NCBI RefSeq assembly: GCF_000974425.1
Contig: NZ_CP010429.1
Span: 6,806,001-6,870,000 of the forward strand
Direction of reading: 5' to 3'
Source of the DNA: Spirosoma radiotolerans
GTDB taxonomy: Bacteria; Bacteroidota; Bacteroidia; Cytophagales; Spirosomataceae
Length of the DNA stretch: 64,000 bases
Part shown: piece by piece, positions 45,015 to 53,833 of the stretch
How positions within the stretch are numbered: the first letter of the stretch is position 1
Layout of the letters: each line of letters starts with the position of its first letter
Program-made: the position numbers and the translations under genes
The notes under the pieces: generated by a model
Database searches by the model: none
Told to the model about the DNA's origin: nothing
What the model saw: the letters and a program-made list of their open reading frames with translations, nothing else

Positions 45015-45094
45015 TCTATCATCAACTAACAGATGTAACCTTTTTGCTCAGTATTCGTCCTAGGCCTTTCATATCCATTCGGTTATAAAGGCCT

Positions 45095-47194
45095 TTGCGA
45101 AACGTTTATCTGCTTACTATAGCTGCATGGCTGATCGTTTGTTCAGCTTTTTGCCAGGCTAACAGACCTGACTATCGAGTTTCTGACCGACCGGCCGATG
45201 CACTGAGCCAGCGCCTACAGGATTTATTCCCAGTGCAAACCGAAGGCGTCGATTATCAATCGGTGTACGATGGCCTGGCACAACTTTATGCTAATCCGCT
45301 TGACTTGAATAGTGCCACGCGCGATGAGCTGGAAGCAACATACCTCTTTACACAACGCCAACTGAGCAGTCTGGCCACCTACCGGGCTGAGTTCGGTGAT
45401 CTGTTATCCATTTATGAGCTACAGGCTGTCCCCGACTTCGATGTCTCGACTATTCGGCGGTTATTGCCCTTTGTAACGGTAGCCGGTAACCAGGGATTGT
45501 TCGGTGCTTATACGACCCCAACGGATAACTACCTAATTGTTCGTTACGAACGACTTATTGAGCAGCAAAAGGGATTTTCGGACGCTACGCCCGATAAAAA
45601 AGGAAACCTCCCGACTCGGTATCTGGGTAGTCCGGGTCAATGGTATGCCCGCTACCGATACAGCCGTCCGCGTGCGTTTAGCATAGGCCTGACTGTGGAA
45701 CAGGACCCCGGTGAACAGTTGGAGTGGCAGCCTTCGGCCCGTCGATACGGCATTGATTATGTTTCATTTCACGCGCAGGTGCAGAATCGGGGTAAGTGGA
45801 AAAATTTACTAATTGGTGATTATCAACTGCAAATTGGGCAGGGACTGATTCTTTCGGCAGGCTTTGTGCTGGGCAAAAGCGCCGAAACAGTGCAGACCAT
45901 TCGTCGGCCAACCCTGGGTGCCCGGCCCTTCACATCCCTCACCGAATATGGGTACTTCCGGGGTGTAGTAGCTACATATAGCCTGCACCCCGAACTGGAC
46001 TTAACCCTCATGGCGGCTCGAAACCGGCGCGACGCCAATATTGCGGCCGATAGTTTGGGGGCGGGCGTCATCGCTACGTCACTACAAACATCAGGTTTAC
46101 ACCGGACGCTATCTGAGCGCGACGATCAGGGAAGTTTGCCGGAAACAAACGTTGGGCTGCACCTGCTCTATCACAATCGCCAACAGGTTCACCTTGGGCT
46201 AACGGTGCTACGCACCAGTTTTAACACTTTTTTCCGTCGGCGCGATCTGGCTTATAATCAGTATGAGTTTACGGGCAGGCAAAATGTAGTGGCTGGCCTA
46301 CACGGTGGATACATCTGGCGTAACTGGAATCTGTTTGGTGAACTAGCCCGCAGCAGTGGCTCTGAGACGAATTCGGGCGGCATTGGAGTCGTGGCCGGGG
46401 CGTTGGTTAGTCTGACAAAAAAAGTTGATATGTCGGTAACTATACGGCATTATGACCGCAACTTTCATAGTTTTTATAGTAACGGATTCAGTGAGGGGAG
46501 CCGGACAATCAACGAATCGGGGGCTTACGTCGGTGTGAAATACACCATTTATCGTCGGCTGACATTGGGCGGCTTTATTGATTATTTCAGCTTCCCTTGG
46601 CTAAAGTATTTAGTGGATAAGCCCTCGAAAGGGTTTGATTATTTGTTACAGGCCCGCTACTCGCCTAGCCGACAAACGACCTTTTACGCGCTCTACCATG
46701 AAGAACACAAAGAGAAAAACTTAACTGTAGATAAAGTTAAAGACGTAGTGGGAACTACACGCCGGAACTACGTCCTGAACGCGGACTATAAGCTGAGGCA
46801 TGGCTTATCGCTACGTTCGCGGGTGCAGTGGGGTAGCTTTCGGTATGCGGGACAACTGCCCTCACGTGGGTTTGTGCTGGTGCAGGATGCAACGCTGGAA
46901 GTACGAAAATTTAGTCTGAGTGGAAGGGTTGCCCTGTTTGGTACAGATGATTACGATAGCCGTCAATATGTTTATGAGCGCGATGTCCTGTATGCCTTCT
47001 CCTTTCCCGCTTACTTTAATCAGGGCGTCCGGCATTATTTATTGGCCCAGTATAACCTGAGTCGCCATCTGGATGTTTGGGTGCGCTGGGCCAGAACAGA
47101 CCTCACCAATCAGGACACCGTTGGCTCCGACCTCGACCAAATCAACGCACCTCATAAATCAGAAGTGAAAATACAGGTCCGATGGCGGTTCTGA
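45095..47194 (+). CDS. Helix-hairpin-helix (ComEA-like) protein with a predicted outer-membrane beta barrel
   Basis: A 699-residue exported protein. A signal peptide is at about 1-21 (ending CSAFCQA). Residues 65-125 carry a helix-hairpin-helix domain: YANPLDLNSATRDELEATYLFTQRQLSSLATYRAEFGDLLSIYELQAV, similar to ComEA-type DNA-binding motifs. From about 150 onward, alternating strands with aromatic ends (RYRYSRPRAFSIGLTVEQD and so on) continue to the terminal KIQVRWRF, an outer-membrane beta-barrel signature. The family is known in Bacteroidota but its role is not clear to me; binding DNA at the surface is possible. No in-frame ATG exists near the N-terminus, so TTG at 45095 is the start. Confidence 0.68.
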   Translation: MRNVYLLTIAAWLIVCSAFCQANRPDYRVSDRPADALSQRLQDLFPVQTEGVDYQSVYDGLAQLYANPLDLNSATRDELEATYLFTQRQLSSLATYRAEFGDLLSIYELQAVPDFDVSTIRRLLPFVTVAGNQGLFGAYTTPTDNYLIVRYERLIEQQKGFSDATPDKKGNLPTRYLGSPGQWYARYRYSRPRAFSIGLTVEQDPGEQLEWQPSARRYGIDYVSFHAQVQNRGKWKNLLIGDYQLQIGQGLILSAGFVLGKSAETVQTIRRPTLGARPFTSLTEYGYFRGVVATYSLHPELDLTLMAARNRRDANIAADSLGAGVIATSLQTSGLHRTLSERDDQGSLPETNVGLHLLYHNRQQVHLGLTVLRTSFNTFFRRRDLAYNQYEFTGRQNVVAGLHGGYIWRNWNLFGELARSSGSETNSGGIGVVAGALVSLTKKVDMSVTIRHYDRNFHSFYSNGFSEGSRTINESGAYVGVKYTIYRRLTLGGFIDYFSFPWLKYLVDKPSKGFDYLLQARYSPSRQTTFYALYHEEHKEKNLTVDKVKDVVGTTRRNYVLNADYKLRHGLSLRSRVQWGSFRYAGQLPSRGFVLVQDATLEVRKFSLSGRVALFGTDDYDSRQYVYERDVLYAFSFPAYFNQGVRHYLLAQYNLSRHLDVWVRWARTDLTNQDTVGSDLDQINAPHKSEVKIQVRWRF

Positions 47195-47245
47195 GAAAGT
47201 TAGGACTACAACTAACGTTTTAAGAGATGACTTGTAGACAAGTTC

Positions 47246-47992
47246 TTACTTTTCCATTTCTCGAATCAGCTTATTGGCATTGATAAACTCATTCAATTCC
47301 TTTACGTTAGAATGGGTGAGCGTGCTGCTATTTCCCTGCCAGAGCTTGTGCCCTTCATAAAGAAACATAATTTGCTCGCCAATCTCCATCATTGAGTTCA
47401 TATCGTGAGTGATCACAACGGTTGTGATTTGATACTCATCCGTGATCTCTGAAATGAGCTGATCAATTTTGATGGACGTTAGCGGGTCCAGGCCGGAGTT
47501 CGGTTCATCGCAGAATAAGTATTTGGGATTCAAGACGATAGCGCGGGCAATACCAACCCGTTTTTTCATCCCGCCACTAATTTCAGATGGCATCCGGTCG
47601 CCCGCTTTTTCAAGCCCAACTCGCCGTAAGCACTCTTGCGCGCGGTCTACCTTTTCGCTCTCCGATTGATCGGTGAGCATATCGAGCGGGAAGCGAACGT
47701 TTTCCAGAACAGTTTTCGAGTCAAACAGCGCCGAACCTTGAAACAGAACACCCATTTCGCGTCGAATTGCTTTTTGGGCATCCAGGTCGCTGGTCAGAAA
47801 GTCGCGTCCATCATACAAAACTTGGCCGGAATCAGGCTTGATGAGGCCAATCATGCACTTTAGCAGCACACTCTTGCCGGTGCCACTCCCCCCGATAATC
47901 AGGCTTGTGTCGCCTGGTTTGAAGCTACCGTCAATTCCCGCCAGCACTTGCCGATCGCCGAAGGATTTCGTAATGTTTTTAATGTCAATCAT
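47246..47992 (-). CDS. ABC transporter ATP-binding protein, MlaF-like
   Basis: A 248-residue ATPase with Walker A GGSGTGKS near 35, the Q-loop VLFQGSALFDSKTV, signature EISGGMKKRVGIARAI near 138, Walker B YLFCDEPNSGLDP and an H-loop. The SGGMKKR signature with DEPNSGLDP marks the MlaF branch, which moves phospholipids between membranes. The permease gene lies 81 bases upstream; no MlaD-type gene is beside it. Confidence 0.92.
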   Translation of the reverse strand: MIDIKNITKSFGDRQVLAGIDGSFKPGDTSLIIGGSGTGKSVLLKCMIGLIKPDSGQVLYDGRDFLTSDLDAQKAIRREMGVLFQGSALFDSKTVLENVRFPLDMLTDQSESEKVDRAQECLRRVGLEKAGDRMPSEISGGMKKRVGIARAIVLNPKYLFCDEPNSGLDPLTSIKIDQLISEITDEYQITTVVITHDMNSMMEIGEQIMFLYEGHKLWQGNSSTLTHSNVKELNEFINANKLIREMEK

Positions 47993-47998
47993 TTTAAC

Positions 47999-48065
47999 GA
48001 ATGAACGAGCGCAAGGGTGAATGAGGATAAGTGTGGCTGATGCGTCAAATTTCGCTCATTCACTC
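47999..48065. repeat. Octamer-word inverted repeat between mlaE and mlaF genes
   Basis: GAATGAACGAGCGCAA (47999-48014) pairs with the segment 48050-48065 with three mismatches. The words are variants of GAGTGAAT/GAGCGAAA, as at 28957 and 19549. It fills most of the 81-base gap. Confidence 0.65.
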
Positions 48066-48073
48066 TTTGACTA

Positions 48074-48805
48074 CTAGGTAAGTAATAACTGCGTGAGCAC
48101 AAAGTCGGCGGCTACAATGGCAATGCAACTGTTGGTGACTGCCGACGTCGACGCGGCACCTACTTCGAGGGCACCGCCACTAACATTGTAGCCTTGATAA
48201 GCTGAAATAGTCGAGATCAGGAAAGCAAATACAGTGGTTTTAATCAGGGCAAACGCAACACCGAAAGGCTTGTAATCGAAACGTAAACCTGTAATGTAAT
48301 CTTCGGAAGAGATGACACTTGCCAGCGTGCCCGCGATATAACCGCCCAAAATGGCCAGAAAGGCAGCCATAATAACCAGCAGCGGAAACATAAGCACCGA
48401 TGCTATTACTTTGGGCAATATCAGGTAAGAACTTGAGTTGATCCCCATAACTTCCAGCGCATCAACCTGTTCGGTAATGCGCATCGTTCCTAATTCACTG
48501 GCAATGTTTGACCCCACTTTACCGGCCAGTACAATACACGATAGGGTAGGAGCCAGCTCCAGAATGGAACTGTCGCGCACAATGAGAGCAATAATGTATT
48601 TCGGTACAAACGGATTGGTCAGGTTGTAGGCCGTTTGTACGCAGGTAACAGCGCCGATAAATATATTGACCAACGCAACAATAAAGATAGACCCGACGCC
48701 AATTGACATGCATTCATTCAGAATAAGGCCCATGTAAACGCGGAATTTCTCGCGGTTGCGGAAGAGGGTACCTAAAAAGATAAAATAACTACCTAATCGT
48801 GACAT
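48074..48805 (-). CDS. ABC transporter permease, MlaE-like
   Basis: A 243-residue membrane protein. It starts MSRLGSYFIFLGTLFRNREKFRVYMGLILNECMSIGVGSIFIVALV, and carries APTLSCIVLAGKVGSNIASELGTMRITEQVDALEVMGI, the conserved MlaE coupling region, then four to five more helices. With the ATPase downstream it should form a lipid transporter. The open frame runs far upstream to 49159, but that part overlaps the divergent SDR gene; the ATG at 48805 is the true start. Confidence 0.92.
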   Translation of the reverse strand: MSRLGSYFIFLGTLFRNREKFRVYMGLILNECMSIGVGSIFIVALVNIFIGAVTCVQTAYNLTNPFVPKYIIALIVRDSSILELAPTLSCIVLAGKVGSNIASELGTMRITEQVDALEVMGINSSSYLILPKVIASVLMFPLLVIMAAFLAILGGYIAGTLASVISSEDYITGLRFDYKPFGVAFALIKTTVFAFLISTISAYQGYNVSGGALEVGAASTSAVTNSCIAIVAADFVLTQLLLT

Positions 48806-48986
48806 ATAAGCGTGTAGAAAACAGTTGAACCTCGTTGATGGTGGTCTGATTGGTATCCATTCGGGAGAACCCCCGTAAAGAGAGAATGGTTTCTGGCGTA
48901 ACTTGCGACACTGCTTATCCCGATGGATAGTGGTTTTAACGCAAAGCAGCTTTTGCTGTGCAGGCTGACTTAGATTATCATTATTT

Positions 48987-49661
48987 ATGAATCCATTAAT
49001 TGTGGTAACCGGTGGCTCCAAAGGCATCGGTCGCGCGATTGCCAACCGATTTGTAGCCGAAGGTTTCGATGCTATCGTTTGTGCCCGTTCGGTGGCGGGT
49101 CTGGAAGAACCCGGTTTCTTACCGGTTGCCGCCGATCTGTCGACGCGTGATGGCGTCAATACCCTGCTTAACTATATTCATTCGCTCAACCGGCCAGTCG
49201 ACGTGCTGGTTAACAATACGGGTGTTTTTCTGCCGGGCCAGATTCAGGACGAAGCCGAAGGTACATTCGAGCAACTGATGAGCACCAATGTCGCCAGCGC
49301 GTATCACCTGACCCGCGGGCTGGTGGGTGATATGGTGGCCCGTCGGAGGGGACATATTTTTATGATGTGCTCTACGGCCAGCATTACGGCCTACACGAAT
49401 GGAGGCTCTTATTGTATTTCTAAATTCGCGTTGCTGGGCATGAGCCGGGTGTTGCGCGAAGAACTGAAAATACACGATGTAAAGGTAACGGCCATCTTGC
49501 CGGGGGCTACGCTTACCGATAGCTGGGCCGGAACGGATTTGCCCGAAGAACGTTTTTTAAAACCCAATGATGTGGCCGATAGTACCTGGGCAGCGTATTC
49601 ACTCTCAAAGAGTGCCGTTATTGAAGAAGTACTTATTCGCCCTCAATTAGGCGATATTTAA
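48987..49661 (+). CDS. Short-chain dehydrogenase/reductase
   Basis: A 224-residue Rossmann enzyme with VTGGSKGIGRAIA at 7-19, the structural NNTG motif at 72-75, a catalytic Ser in MMCSTASITAY and the Tyr-x-x-x-Lys pair in SYCISKFALLG. The family reduces ketones or oxidises alcohols with NAD(P). The substrate is unknown. It is divergent from mlaE and followed by the ROK kinase after 141 bases. Confidence 0.9.
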   Translation: MNPLIVVTGGSKGIGRAIANRFVAEGFDAIVCARSVAGLEEPGFLPVAADLSTRDGVNTLLNYIHSLNRPVDVLVNNTGVFLPGQIQDEAEGTFEQLMSTNVASAYHLTRGLVGDMVARRRGHIFMMCSTASITAYTNGGSYCISKFALLGMSRVLREELKIHDVKVTAILPGATLTDSWAGTDLPEERFLKPNDVADSTWAAYSLSKSAVIEEVLIRPQLGDI

Positions 49662-49802
49662 TCCGAATAAAGGCTCAGACGGATAGGAACTAAACAAACG
49701 GCCACCAACGAATGGCTATGGACTACCTACTTTTTGTATCTTGCGCCCGATTTTCTATTCCTAACCTGCTAATTGTTCACCATAAACTGACCAATATAAA
49801 GA

Positions 49803-50717
49803 ATGGCTTCCGTTGAGTATCTGGGTATCGACGTCGGCGGTACGAACGTCAAAATGGGTATTGTCGATGCCAATACCGGTAAAATTTCTAATTTCTATAG
49901 CCATGACACCATTAGCTGGCGGGAATCAGGACACTTTGTAGATCGCTTCGGTGACGCCGTTGCCTTGCAATTATTAGCCAACAAAGAGGTAAAAAAAGTC
50001 GGTATCGGTTTGCCAGGCATGCTCAATCGAGAGCGAACAATTCCTCTCGAAATCACGGCTATTCCAGAAATTAACGACATTCCGATGGTCGATTTGCTGA
50101 GCAAGCGGTTTCCGGGAGTTCAATTTTTTCTGGCGAACGACGCCAATGCAGCCGCGCTGGGTGAATATTACTTTGCTGAAGAGAAAATCACAGAAAACTA
50201 CATTTTTATCACGCTCGGTACGGGTGTTGGTGGGGCTGCGATTATCAATAAGAAAATATTCACCGGGGGCGATGGTAATGCCATGGAGCCTGGTCATATC
50301 CCTTCCCGCAACGGTCGGGTACTGGAACGGAATATCGGTAAAAAAGAATTGCTCGACTTAGCGAATGAGCGTCGGAAAGAATACAAAGGTGAAACGCATC
50401 TGGCCGACGATGGATCGATTTCGACAACAGGCTTAGTGGCAGCTGCAGCTGAAGGGGACGAATTGGCGCTCCAGATCTGGACGGAAGTCGGCGAAATGCT
50501 GGGCGAAGGGCTAGCCTCGCTCATTAAAGTGTTAGACATCAAGCAAGTATTGATTGGCGGAGGGCTGTCTGCCTCGTTCGATTATATTCTGCCCGCTGTC
50601 AACAAAACGCTCGAATATTGGCTGAATCCTTACTACAAAAATGGCTTGAGCATCAAGCGGGCTACACTCGGCAATGACGCCGGTCTGCTGGGAGCCGCTT
50701 CCCTCTGTTTCGACTAA
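49803..50717 (+). CDS. ROK-family sugar kinase lacking the usual zinc motif
   Basis: A 304-residue protein with the ATP motif LGIDVGGTNVKMGIVD at 6-21, the catalytic Asp in LANDANAAALGEYYF and the second phosphate loop ITLGTGVGGAAII. ROK kinases normally carry Cys-x-Cys-Gly-x-x-Gly-Cys after the EPGH motif; here EPGHIPSRNGRVLERNIGKKEL holds no cysteine. So it is a zinc-free branch, as in some glucokinases. The likely reaction is ATP-dependent glucose or hexosamine phosphorylation. A strong bidirectional terminator follows. Confidence 0.85.
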   Translation: MASVEYLGIDVGGTNVKMGIVDANTGKISNFYSHDTISWRESGHFVDRFGDAVALQLLANKEVKKVGIGLPGMLNRERTIPLEITAIPEINDIPMVDLLSKRFPGVQFFLANDANAAALGEYYFAEEKITENYIFITLGTGVGGAAIINKKIFTGGDGNAMEPGHIPSRNGRVLERNIGKKELLDLANERRKEYKGETHLADDGSISTTGLVAAAAEGDELALQIWTEVGEMLGEGLASLIKVLDIKQVLIGGGLSASFDYILPAVNKTLEYWLNPYYKNGLSIKRATLGNDAGLLGAASLCFD

Positions 50718-50733
50718 ACGAACGGATTGGACG

Positions 50734-50789
50734 AGCAATAAAATACAGCAGGGAAGACAAGCTTGTCTTCCCTGCTGTATTTTATTGCT
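50734..50789. terminator. 56-bp perfect palindrome, bidirectional terminator
   Basis: Arms of 28 bases (50734-50761 and 50762-50789) are exact reverse complements with no spacer, centred on AAGCTT. It separates the convergent ROK kinase and murB genes; its last base is also the last base of the murB stop codon. Both outer arms are A/T-rich, so it can terminate in both directions. Confidence 0.88.
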
Positions 50790-51814
50790 TAAATGACATT
50801 TACTTCCGGGGAAATCGGTACGCCAAATTTCTCCAGTACAGACTGCTGAACCTTCCGGGCCAGGGCCATAATTTCATCACCGGTAGCCTTGTCATAGTTG
50901 ACCAGTACCAGAGCCTGCTTGGCATGAACCCCCGCATCGCCCGAGCGGTACCCTTTCCAGCCAGCCTGCTCGATTAGCCAACCCGCCGGTACTTTCACCA
51001 CATCGTCGCCTACGGGATAGCCCGGCAAGGTTGGATACGTTGCTTTCAGGCTCTCGAACTGATCTTTGGGAATTTCAGGATTTTTGAAAAAACTTCCCGC
51101 ATTCCCAATTTGAGTTGGGTCAGGTAGTTTGCTGCGTCGAATTCGGATAACGGCGTCGCTGATTGCCTTAATGGATAAGGTTTCGTCCGTTACGCCCATT
51201 TCGGTCAGCGTTTCCTGAATAGCGCCATAGCGTGTATGAAAGGTTGGCCGCTTGTCTACCTGAAACGTAACGCTGGTAATGATGTACTGGCCTTTTAATT
51301 CCCGCTTGAAAACGCTCTCCCGATAACCAAAGGCGCAGTCGGCATGGGTAAAGGTTTTCTTTTCGCTGGTGAGCGTATGGATGGCCGTGAGCGACTCGAA
51401 TACCTGCTCCAGCTCAACACCGTAAGCACCGATGTTCTGCATAGGGGCGGCTCCCACAGTGCCGGGTATGAGCGACAGGTTTTCCAGGCCTGCGTAGCCA
51501 TGGCTAACGCAAAACAGAACCAGTTCGTGCCAATTGACCCCCGCGCCAGCCGTTATGTAAACATGATCGTCGTCGTCGCGTATGACATCAATACCCTGAA
51601 TATTAACTTTAACAACCAACCCGTCGAAGTCATGGCATAATAACACATTACTGCCACCACCGAGGATTAATTTAGGTTGATTAAGAAAGTCATTCAATTG
51701 AAGTACCGTCTGAAGGTCTTCCTCACTATTAACTTCAACCCAATACCGTGCGTTGGCATTAATTCCAAACGTGTTGTATGGTTTGAGCGATACGTGACTT
51801 TGTATGTTCAACAT
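50789..51814 (-). CDS. murB: UDP-N-acetylenolpyruvoylglucosamine reductase
   Basis: A 341-residue FAD enzyme that makes UDP-N-acetylmuramate for peptidoglycan. It has the N-terminal VSLKPYNTFGINANARYWVEV, LGGGSNVLLCHDFDGLVVKV, YAGLENLSLIPGTVGAAPMQNIGAYGVELEQVFE and, near the end, GNAGSFFKNPEI with the catalytic Ser, and LIEQAGWKGYRSGDAGVHAKQALVLVNY. This is the type I (E. coli-like) form. The ATG at 51814 is well placed. Confidence 0.96.
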   Translation of the reverse strand: MLNIQSHVSLKPYNTFGINANARYWVEVNSEEDLQTVLQLNDFLNQPKLILGGGSNVLLCHDFDGLVVKVNIQGIDVIRDDDDHVYITAGAGVNWHELVLFCVSHGYAGLENLSLIPGTVGAAPMQNIGAYGVELEQVFESLTAIHTLTSEKKTFTHADCAFGYRESVFKRELKGQYIITSVTFQVDKRPTFHTRYGAIQETLTEMGVTDETLSIKAISDAVIRIRRSKLPDPTQIGNAGSFFKNPEIPKDQFESLKATYPTLPGYPVGDDVVKVPAGWLIEQAGWKGYRSGDAGVHAKQALVLVNYDKATGDEIMALARKVQQSVLEKFGVPISPEVNVI

Positions 51815-51835
51815 GTACTAAGCGTAATAAACGGT

Positions 51836-51843
51836 CAAAATTA
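51836..51843 (-). promoter_or_regulatory. Possible -7 element for murB
   Basis: The plus-strand CAAAATTA reads TAATTTTG on the minus strand, matching TAnnTTTG, and lies 22 bases upstream of the murB ATG. No -33 TTG at the right spacing. Confidence 0.4.
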
Positions 51844-51930
51844 ACCAAATTATAGGAGGGGTTTATACAGATAATTACTGGTTTGATTTATTCCAGCCGC
51901 AAATGATTATTTTTACCCATTAATTCAAAC

Positions 51931-52506
51931 ATGGTTATGCGTTGCCGATTTGCGGAAAGTATTGCGTTTAGTTTGTTGCTCATGACGGGTTGTGCCACTA
52001 GCCGCTCGGTTACAACGGCTGTTGATTACAATAGTTACAACGAAGATCTATCGTCGGTACGTCCCGTCTATAACCCGACAGCAACCGCTATTCCAACCAA
52101 TGCACCACCACCGGCGCCAACCCCTGCACCAGCCCCTCGCAAAACAGAGACGCGTAAGCCAGGCGCCCCCGTAGAAGCTCTGCACATCAACCGGCGGCTC
52201 GATATGGTACTCGATACAATTGCTACACAAAACCGCTCGATACGATATGCGCCCGGCTTTCGTATTCAGGTTTATGTAGGTACGCAGCGAAAAGAGGTTG
52301 ATGCTGCCCGATTGCTTATTTCACAGGAATTCCCCGAGTTAAGCCCTTACCTGAGTTATAATCAGCCAACCTATAAGCTTAAAGTAGGCGACTTCATGCG
52401 CCGAATGGATGCCGAACGATACTATGCATCGATACGGCGCCTGATCGAATCGGCCCAACTGCAACCCGACAAAGTAGATATTCGCCGTAGCCTGTTAATA
52501 AAATAA
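51931..52506 (+). CDS. Lipoprotein with SPOR-like domain
   Basis: A 191-residue protein. The N-terminal lipobox is LLLMTGC (Cys at about 21), so it should be lipid-anchored. A Pro/Ala-rich linker (residues 50-75) reaches a C-terminal SPOR-like domain: FRIQVYVGTQRKEVDAARLLISQEFPELSPYLSYNQPTYKLKVGDFMRRMDAERYYASIRRLIESAQLQPDKVDIRRS. SPOR domains bind denuded peptidoglycan. The start could also be the second Met (51937). Confidence 0.78.
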   Translation: MVMRCRFAESIAFSLLLMTGCATSRSVTTAVDYNSYNEDLSSVRPVYNPTATAIPTNAPPPAPTPAPAPRKTETRKPGAPVEALHINRRLDMVLDTIATQNRSIRYAPGFRIQVYVGTQRKEVDAARLLISQEFPELSPYLSYNQPTYKLKVGDFMRRMDAERYYASIRRLIESAQLQPDKVDIRRSLLIK

Positions 52507-52531
52507 GTTATAAAATTTGGTCACCGGACAT

Positions 52532-52539
52532 TACCTTTG
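52532..52539 (+). promoter_or_regulatory. Probable -7 element for gmd
   Basis: TACCTTTG matches TAnnTTTG and lies 49 bases before the gmd ATG, giving a leader of about 40 bases. A TTTG at 52516-52519 is only 12 bases upstream, so the -33 region is not standard. Confidence 0.5.
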
Positions 52540-52588
52540 ACCTATTTGATACACCTCTAGGCGTTGGTCTTGACCAGTTTGTACTAAT

Positions 52589-53701
52589 ATGAAAAAAGCA
52601 TTAGTTACCGGAATTACCGGACAGGATGGAGCTTATCTAACTCAATTGCTGTTAGAAAAAGGATATGAAGTTCATGGCATTAAGCGCCGGAGCTCGCTTT
52701 TCAACACGCAGCGCATTGACCATCTGTACGAAGATCCACACGAAAAAAACGTACACCTAAAGCTTCATTACGGCGACCTGTCCGATTCGACCAATATAAT
52801 CCGCATTATTCAGGAAGTTCAGCCGGACGAAATCTATAACCTAGGCGCTATGTCGCATGTACGGGTTAGTTTCGATGAGCCGGAATACACGGCTCAGGTA
52901 GATGGAATTGGTACACTGCGTATACTGGAAGCAGTTCGGCTGCTCGGTCTGACAGAAAAAACCCGTATTTATCAGGCATCAACGTCTGAACTTTACGGAG
53001 GTGTTCAGGGACACGCTCAATCAGAAACGACGCCATTTTATCCTCGCTCGCCCTATGCCGTTGCTAAATTGTATGGCTATTGGATTACGGTAAACTACCG
53101 TGAAGCCTACAATATGTATGCTTGTAACGGTATTCTGTTCAACCACGAATCGCCACTGCGGGGCGAAACGTTCGTAACACGTAAAATTACGCGGGCTGTA
53201 GCGCGTATTGGCCTTGGCTTACAGGATAAAGTATACCTTGGAAATCTTGACTCGTTGCGCGACTGGGGCCATGCCAAAGACTATGTTGAGGCTATGTACC
53301 TAATTCTACAACAGGAAAAACCTGAAGATTTCGTTATTGCAACGGGTGTAACAACCAGCGTGCGGGATTTTGTCCGGATGTCATTCTCGGAGATTGGCGT
53401 TGAACTGGCCTTTACTGGCGAAGGCGTCAATGAAGTAGGTACGGTTGTAAGCTCGACCAACCCTGATTTCCCGGTTGAAGTTGGGCAGGCCGTTGTGTGC
53501 GTCGATCCTCGTTATTTCCGCCCAACAGAAGTCGACCTGTTGCTGGGTGATCCTACTAAAGCGATGTCAAAACTGAACTGGAAGCCGAAATATGACCTTC
53601 CTGCGCTTGTTAAAGACATGATGACGTCTGATATTAACTTGTTCCGTCGGGATCAGCTTCTGGCCAGCAGTGGTCATCAGGTTCTGAATTATTTCGAATA
53701 G
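52589..53701 (+). CDS. gmd: GDP-mannose 4,6-dehydratase
   Basis: A 370-residue NAD(P)-dependent enzyme that makes GDP-4-keto-6-deoxymannose, the precursor of GDP-fucose and related sugars. Motifs are [31 protein letters not shown] at 5-35, [10 protein letters not shown] near 130 and [24 protein letters not shown] with the Tyr-x-x-x-Lys pair. Also present are [17 protein letters not shown] and [19 protein letters not shown]. The length fits. A fucose synthase gene is not adjacent. Confidence 0.95.
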   Translation: MKKALVTGITGQDGAYLTQLLLEKGYEVHGIKRRSSLFNTQRIDHLYEDPHEKNVHLKLHYGDLSDSTNIIRIIQEVQPDEIYNLGAMSHVRVSFDEPEYTAQVDGIGTLRILEAVRLLGLTEKTRIYQASTSELYGGVQGHAQSETTPFYPRSPYAVAKLYGYWITVNYREAYNMYACNGILFNHESPLRGETFVTRKITRAVARIGLGLQDKVYLGNLDSLRDWGHAKDYVEAMYLILQQEKPEDFVIATGVTTSVRDFVRMSFSEIGVELAFTGEGVNEVGTVVSSTNPDFPVEVGQAVVCVDPRYFRPTEVDLLLGDPTKAMSKLNWKPKYDLPALVKDMMTSDINLFRRDQLLASSGHQVLNYFE

Positions 53702-53736
53702 ACACCAGCCAGTTCGTAACTGGGCTCTCTTTTTGT

Positions 53737-53768
53737 GCGGTCGGGTTTGACAACCTGACCGCTTTTTT
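53737..53768 (+). terminator. Terminator of gmd
   Basis: GCGGTCGGGTT (53737-53747) pairs with AACCTGACCGC (53752-53762) around a TGAC loop, followed by six T. Confidence 0.88.
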
Positions 53769-53774
53769 GTGCAT

Positions 53775-53805
53775 AAAAAAAGCGTCGGATTTGACAACCC
53801 GACGC
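53775..53805 (-). terminator. Terminator of the HtrA gene
   Basis: GCGTCGG (53782-53788) pairs with CCGACGC (53799-53805); on the minus strand the stem is followed by seven T (53775-53781). It lies just beyond the htrA stop and shares the TTTGACAACC loop text with the gmd terminator. Confidence 0.88.
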
Positions 53806-53833
53806 TATTACTTAAATTATAATCAACTACTGC

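Noticed and set aside
48806-49159. Longer start for the MlaE permease
   Set aside because: The extension is antisense to the SDR gene and has no permease-like residues.
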